NCBI RefSeq assembly: GCF_001039355.2
Contig: NW_019774836.1
Coordinates: 121,223-171,860 of the forward strand
DNA: 50,638 nt
Direction: 5' to 3'
From: Lingula anatina
Taxonomy: Eukaryota > Brachiopoda > Lingulata > Lingulida > Lingulidae
Shown here: in pieces, positions 48,655 through 50,638 of the stretch
How positions within the stretch are numbered: the stretch's first letter is position 1
Layout: the number at the start of each line of letters is the position of its first letter
Notes under the pieces: generated by a model
Databases searched by the model: none
What the model saw: the letters and a program-made list of their open reading frames with translations, nothing else
Told to the model about the DNA's origin: nothing
Program-made: the position numbers and the translations under genes

Positions 48655-49898
48655 CCTCGTGATGTAAAATGGATATGGCCGCATTGAATTATGGCCGCAT
48701 TGTTACATAATAGACATACTCAGATGACATGTCTTTAACTTTTTCATCCATTAATAGTTTCTTGCTTGAAAAATGCATATTGTATTGGTACTAGGTCTTT
48801 TCGAACATTATTTCTGTGGTGATTAATATCCTGCCGAATTTACTTTTCCATAATGACTATTTAACTAAATACACAATTACCGGTGGATCCAGAATTTTGC
48901 AGAAGGATAAAAAATTGCCATGCTAAACAAGCAAATGTAAAACAGTACTGTAGATGGCATTTTTCCAAGATACATAGGGGTACAATTGTGGAAATTTGCT
49001 TGGTTATATCTCGTTTTGCTCCTTATTTTAGGGAGGGGAAGCTGGAAGACGGGGATACCTCCGAAATCAGAGGAGGGGCGCCCCCCCCTTCCCCCTTCTC
49101 TAGTATCTGTCATTTTCAGCAAACTGCAGTGTCACAACTGGCATAAATCACTTACGGATGAAAAAAAAATCGCCCACATGCAGACAAATGAATGGACTTC
49201 GCTATTACAATAATGAATAAATAGTGTTGGGTTCAAAGGATATCCCTAGTGATTTCTTAGCACTTTCACTTGTATGGCATTTATGTAGACAGAATCCTCG
49301 ACACCGTGTAAGTAAAATCCTTGATCGCCATTCCACCTTCCGGGAGATGCTTCCGTATTGCTCTACACCCTTTAGGACCATCATCCGACTGAAAAAAATC
49401 AATTGCAAAAATTCAAATCGAGAAAAATAGAAAATGCATGTCTTTTACCTAAAGATTATTTATTCTTTTTTAATTTCAATCTATCCGTGACATTCACCAC
49501 ATATATCAAATTACATTTTGTGTAACATACTTATCATTTTATTTTATCACTCAGACTTGAATGACTTTTCACCAAAAACCAATATACCGGGATGAGTGGC
49601 AATTGAGGTCACAGAAATGCTAATAAAAATATTTAGTGCACAGATTACAAATTATGTTTGATTATTTTAGGGTCCCACAACAACAAGTTTGTGTCAAAGT
49701 TTCACTTTCCTGGAACCGTGAATAATAAAAAATAATTTTCATCGTCTAACCCCAAAATGGAACATACGTTCCTGTCACAAATGTAAAACTTCCAGCTGTG
49801 TTAACGTTTTACTCACTTTGAATCACTGGTTTTGTTCTTTTATTTATATCCTACAAGTATAACGTTTAAAAAATTATGATAATCTTCTTTATAGAGCG
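48655..49898. other. Downstream of the lipoxygenase exon, nothing further recognised
   Basis: AT-rich sequence presumably including the lipoxygenase 3' UTR. An AATAAA lies near 49216. No other exon is supported on either strand. Confidence 0.4.
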
Positions 49899-49899
49899 T

Positions 49900-49930
<31 letters not shown>

Positions 49931-49934
49931 TTTT
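49899..49934. repeat. (TTTA)n microsatellite
   Basis: About nine TTTA units. Confidence 0.9.
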
Positions 49935-49972
49935 GAGCGACTTTAGTTTGCTTATTTGAATACTACTATTAT

Positions 49973-50007
49973 TGATGCTTATTTTACTGACAGTAAAATA
50001 AGCATCA
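49973..50007. repeat. Perfect palindrome, 17-bp arms
   Basis: tgatgcttattttactg (49973-49989), a single A, then its exact complement (49991-50007). The one-base centre makes it a near-perfect cruciform. It lies between the TTTA repeat and a Tc1-like element. Confidence 0.8.
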
Positions 50008-50061
50008 GTTAAACTACATATTTTTCATGCGTCCGAATATTTTATCAGAAATGCCAAACTA

Positions 50062-50638
50062 CACACACTGGACAAAAGAAGTGTCACCCCCTAACTCAGA
50101 GTAATGAAAGTAGGCAGATCTTGGGTACTTATAAAGCCTGGTCTACTTATAATGTGACTAATGAGTATAAAACCGCTATACCATGGAATTGTATTGTTGG
50201 TCTTGTACATGTACAGCAAATGTTATTCCTGTCTTCCTCCAGTATGGTAAGATACAGGTAATTATCTAACGGTTAAAGGTGCAAGTTATTAACCTGAAGA
50301 GGCGGAATATAAGCAATGTCAGAATATCGATACAATTGAATTGTTCAGTCAGAACCGTGCAGAGGGTCTGGTCTCGGTATAGAAACACTGGATCAAGAGA
50401 CAAATTGCCTCTGATGTGTCGTCCAAGAAAAAATACTGGCCGTTAAGACCGACGACTGATTTTGATGTCCAGGTTGTCAAAGTTCGACACTGCTTGTCAG
50501 TTGACAACACAGTGGAACAATTTCACACATAAGAATGTATCTGTGAAAATTGCTAGGCGTCGGTTACATGCTCAGAGAGTGTACAGCAGGGTAGCAAGAC
50601 TGAAACCTCTTATATCGTTACAAAACAGGCAAGATAGA
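50062..50638 (+). mobile_element. Tc1-like transposon, 5' part, cut by window end
   Basis: The probable left terminus starts after TA at 50060-50061 with cacacactggacaaaagaag. From about 50350 a plus-strand frame reads RTVQRVWSRYRNTGSRDKL, then RPRKNTGR, and later ARRRLHAQRVYSRVARLKPL and ISLQNRQDR. These are the paired helix-turn-helix DNA-binding region and the linker of Tc1-family transposases. An in-frame TAA at 50444-50446 interrupts it, so this copy is probably inactive. The catalytic domain lies beyond the window. It is a different family from the element at 32016-33675, whose termini differ. Confidence 0.8.

Noticed and set aside
1-50638. CRISPR arrays, operons or other prokaryotic features
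   Set aside because: No regularly spaced repeats of that kind occur; spliced genes and animal protein families show the window is nuclear animal DNA.

Overview
The window is animal nuclear DNA. It is AT-rich and intron-bearing, with consensus GT-AG splice sites, long non-coding stretches, microsatellites, Tc1-like transposons and foldback elements. The gene content is a secreted coiled-coil/collagen/SRCR protein pair, an intronless class A GPCR, MGST1-type MAPEG exons, a secreted berberine-bridge-like FAD oxidase and a lipoxygenase C-terminus. This suits a marine invertebrate, perhaps an invertebrate deuterostome (hemichordate, amphioxus or echinoderm). The species-level guess is weak because no RNA gene or diagnostic locus is present.

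Layout. 1.2-10.5 kb (+): two tandem paralogous genes, each encoding a coiled-coil exon, collagen Gly-X-Y exon(s) and one C-terminal SRCR domain. The first lacks its 5' exon here, has a short interrupted collagen and lacks the last SRCR cysteine. The second is near complete, with about 164 Gly-X-Y triplets. 11.5-23.0 kb (+): a ~5.7 kb segment present twice, head to tail, each copy carrying one intronless orphan GPCR; the copies meet at a single N (17257). 25.0-42.0 kb (-): MGST1-like exons grouped by type rather than by gene. In transcription order these are two first exons, two middle exons and three distinct last exons, all intact and phase-compatible. Part of this stretch (28.8-32.0 kb) is repeated at 34.2-37.5 kb after another single N (34212). 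46.4-48.5 kb (+): 5' exons of a secreted FAD oxidase, cut at a third N (48463). 48.54-48.65 kb (+): the last exon of a lipoxygenase. 50.06 kb to the end: the start of a Tc1-like transposon.

Main points. (1) The MGST1-like exon array has the form of a combinatorial alternative-splicing locus (up to 2x2x3 products), in which choice of middle exon would switch the activation cysteine on or off. (2) The three Ns behave as contig joins. The first two sit at the edges of long duplications and look like unmerged alleles, so the two GPCRs and one MGST exon 2/exon 3 pair may be counted twice. The third fuses two unrelated broken genes. (3) The GPCR lacks the nearly universal arginine of the DRY motif. 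(4) Several foldback elements, two Tc1-like elements and one perfect 17-bp-arm palindrome account for part of the non-coding sequence.

MGST1-type enzymes and lipoxygenase both act on lipid peroxides and eicosanoid-type substrates. Their closeness here is suggestive only, because a join lies between them.
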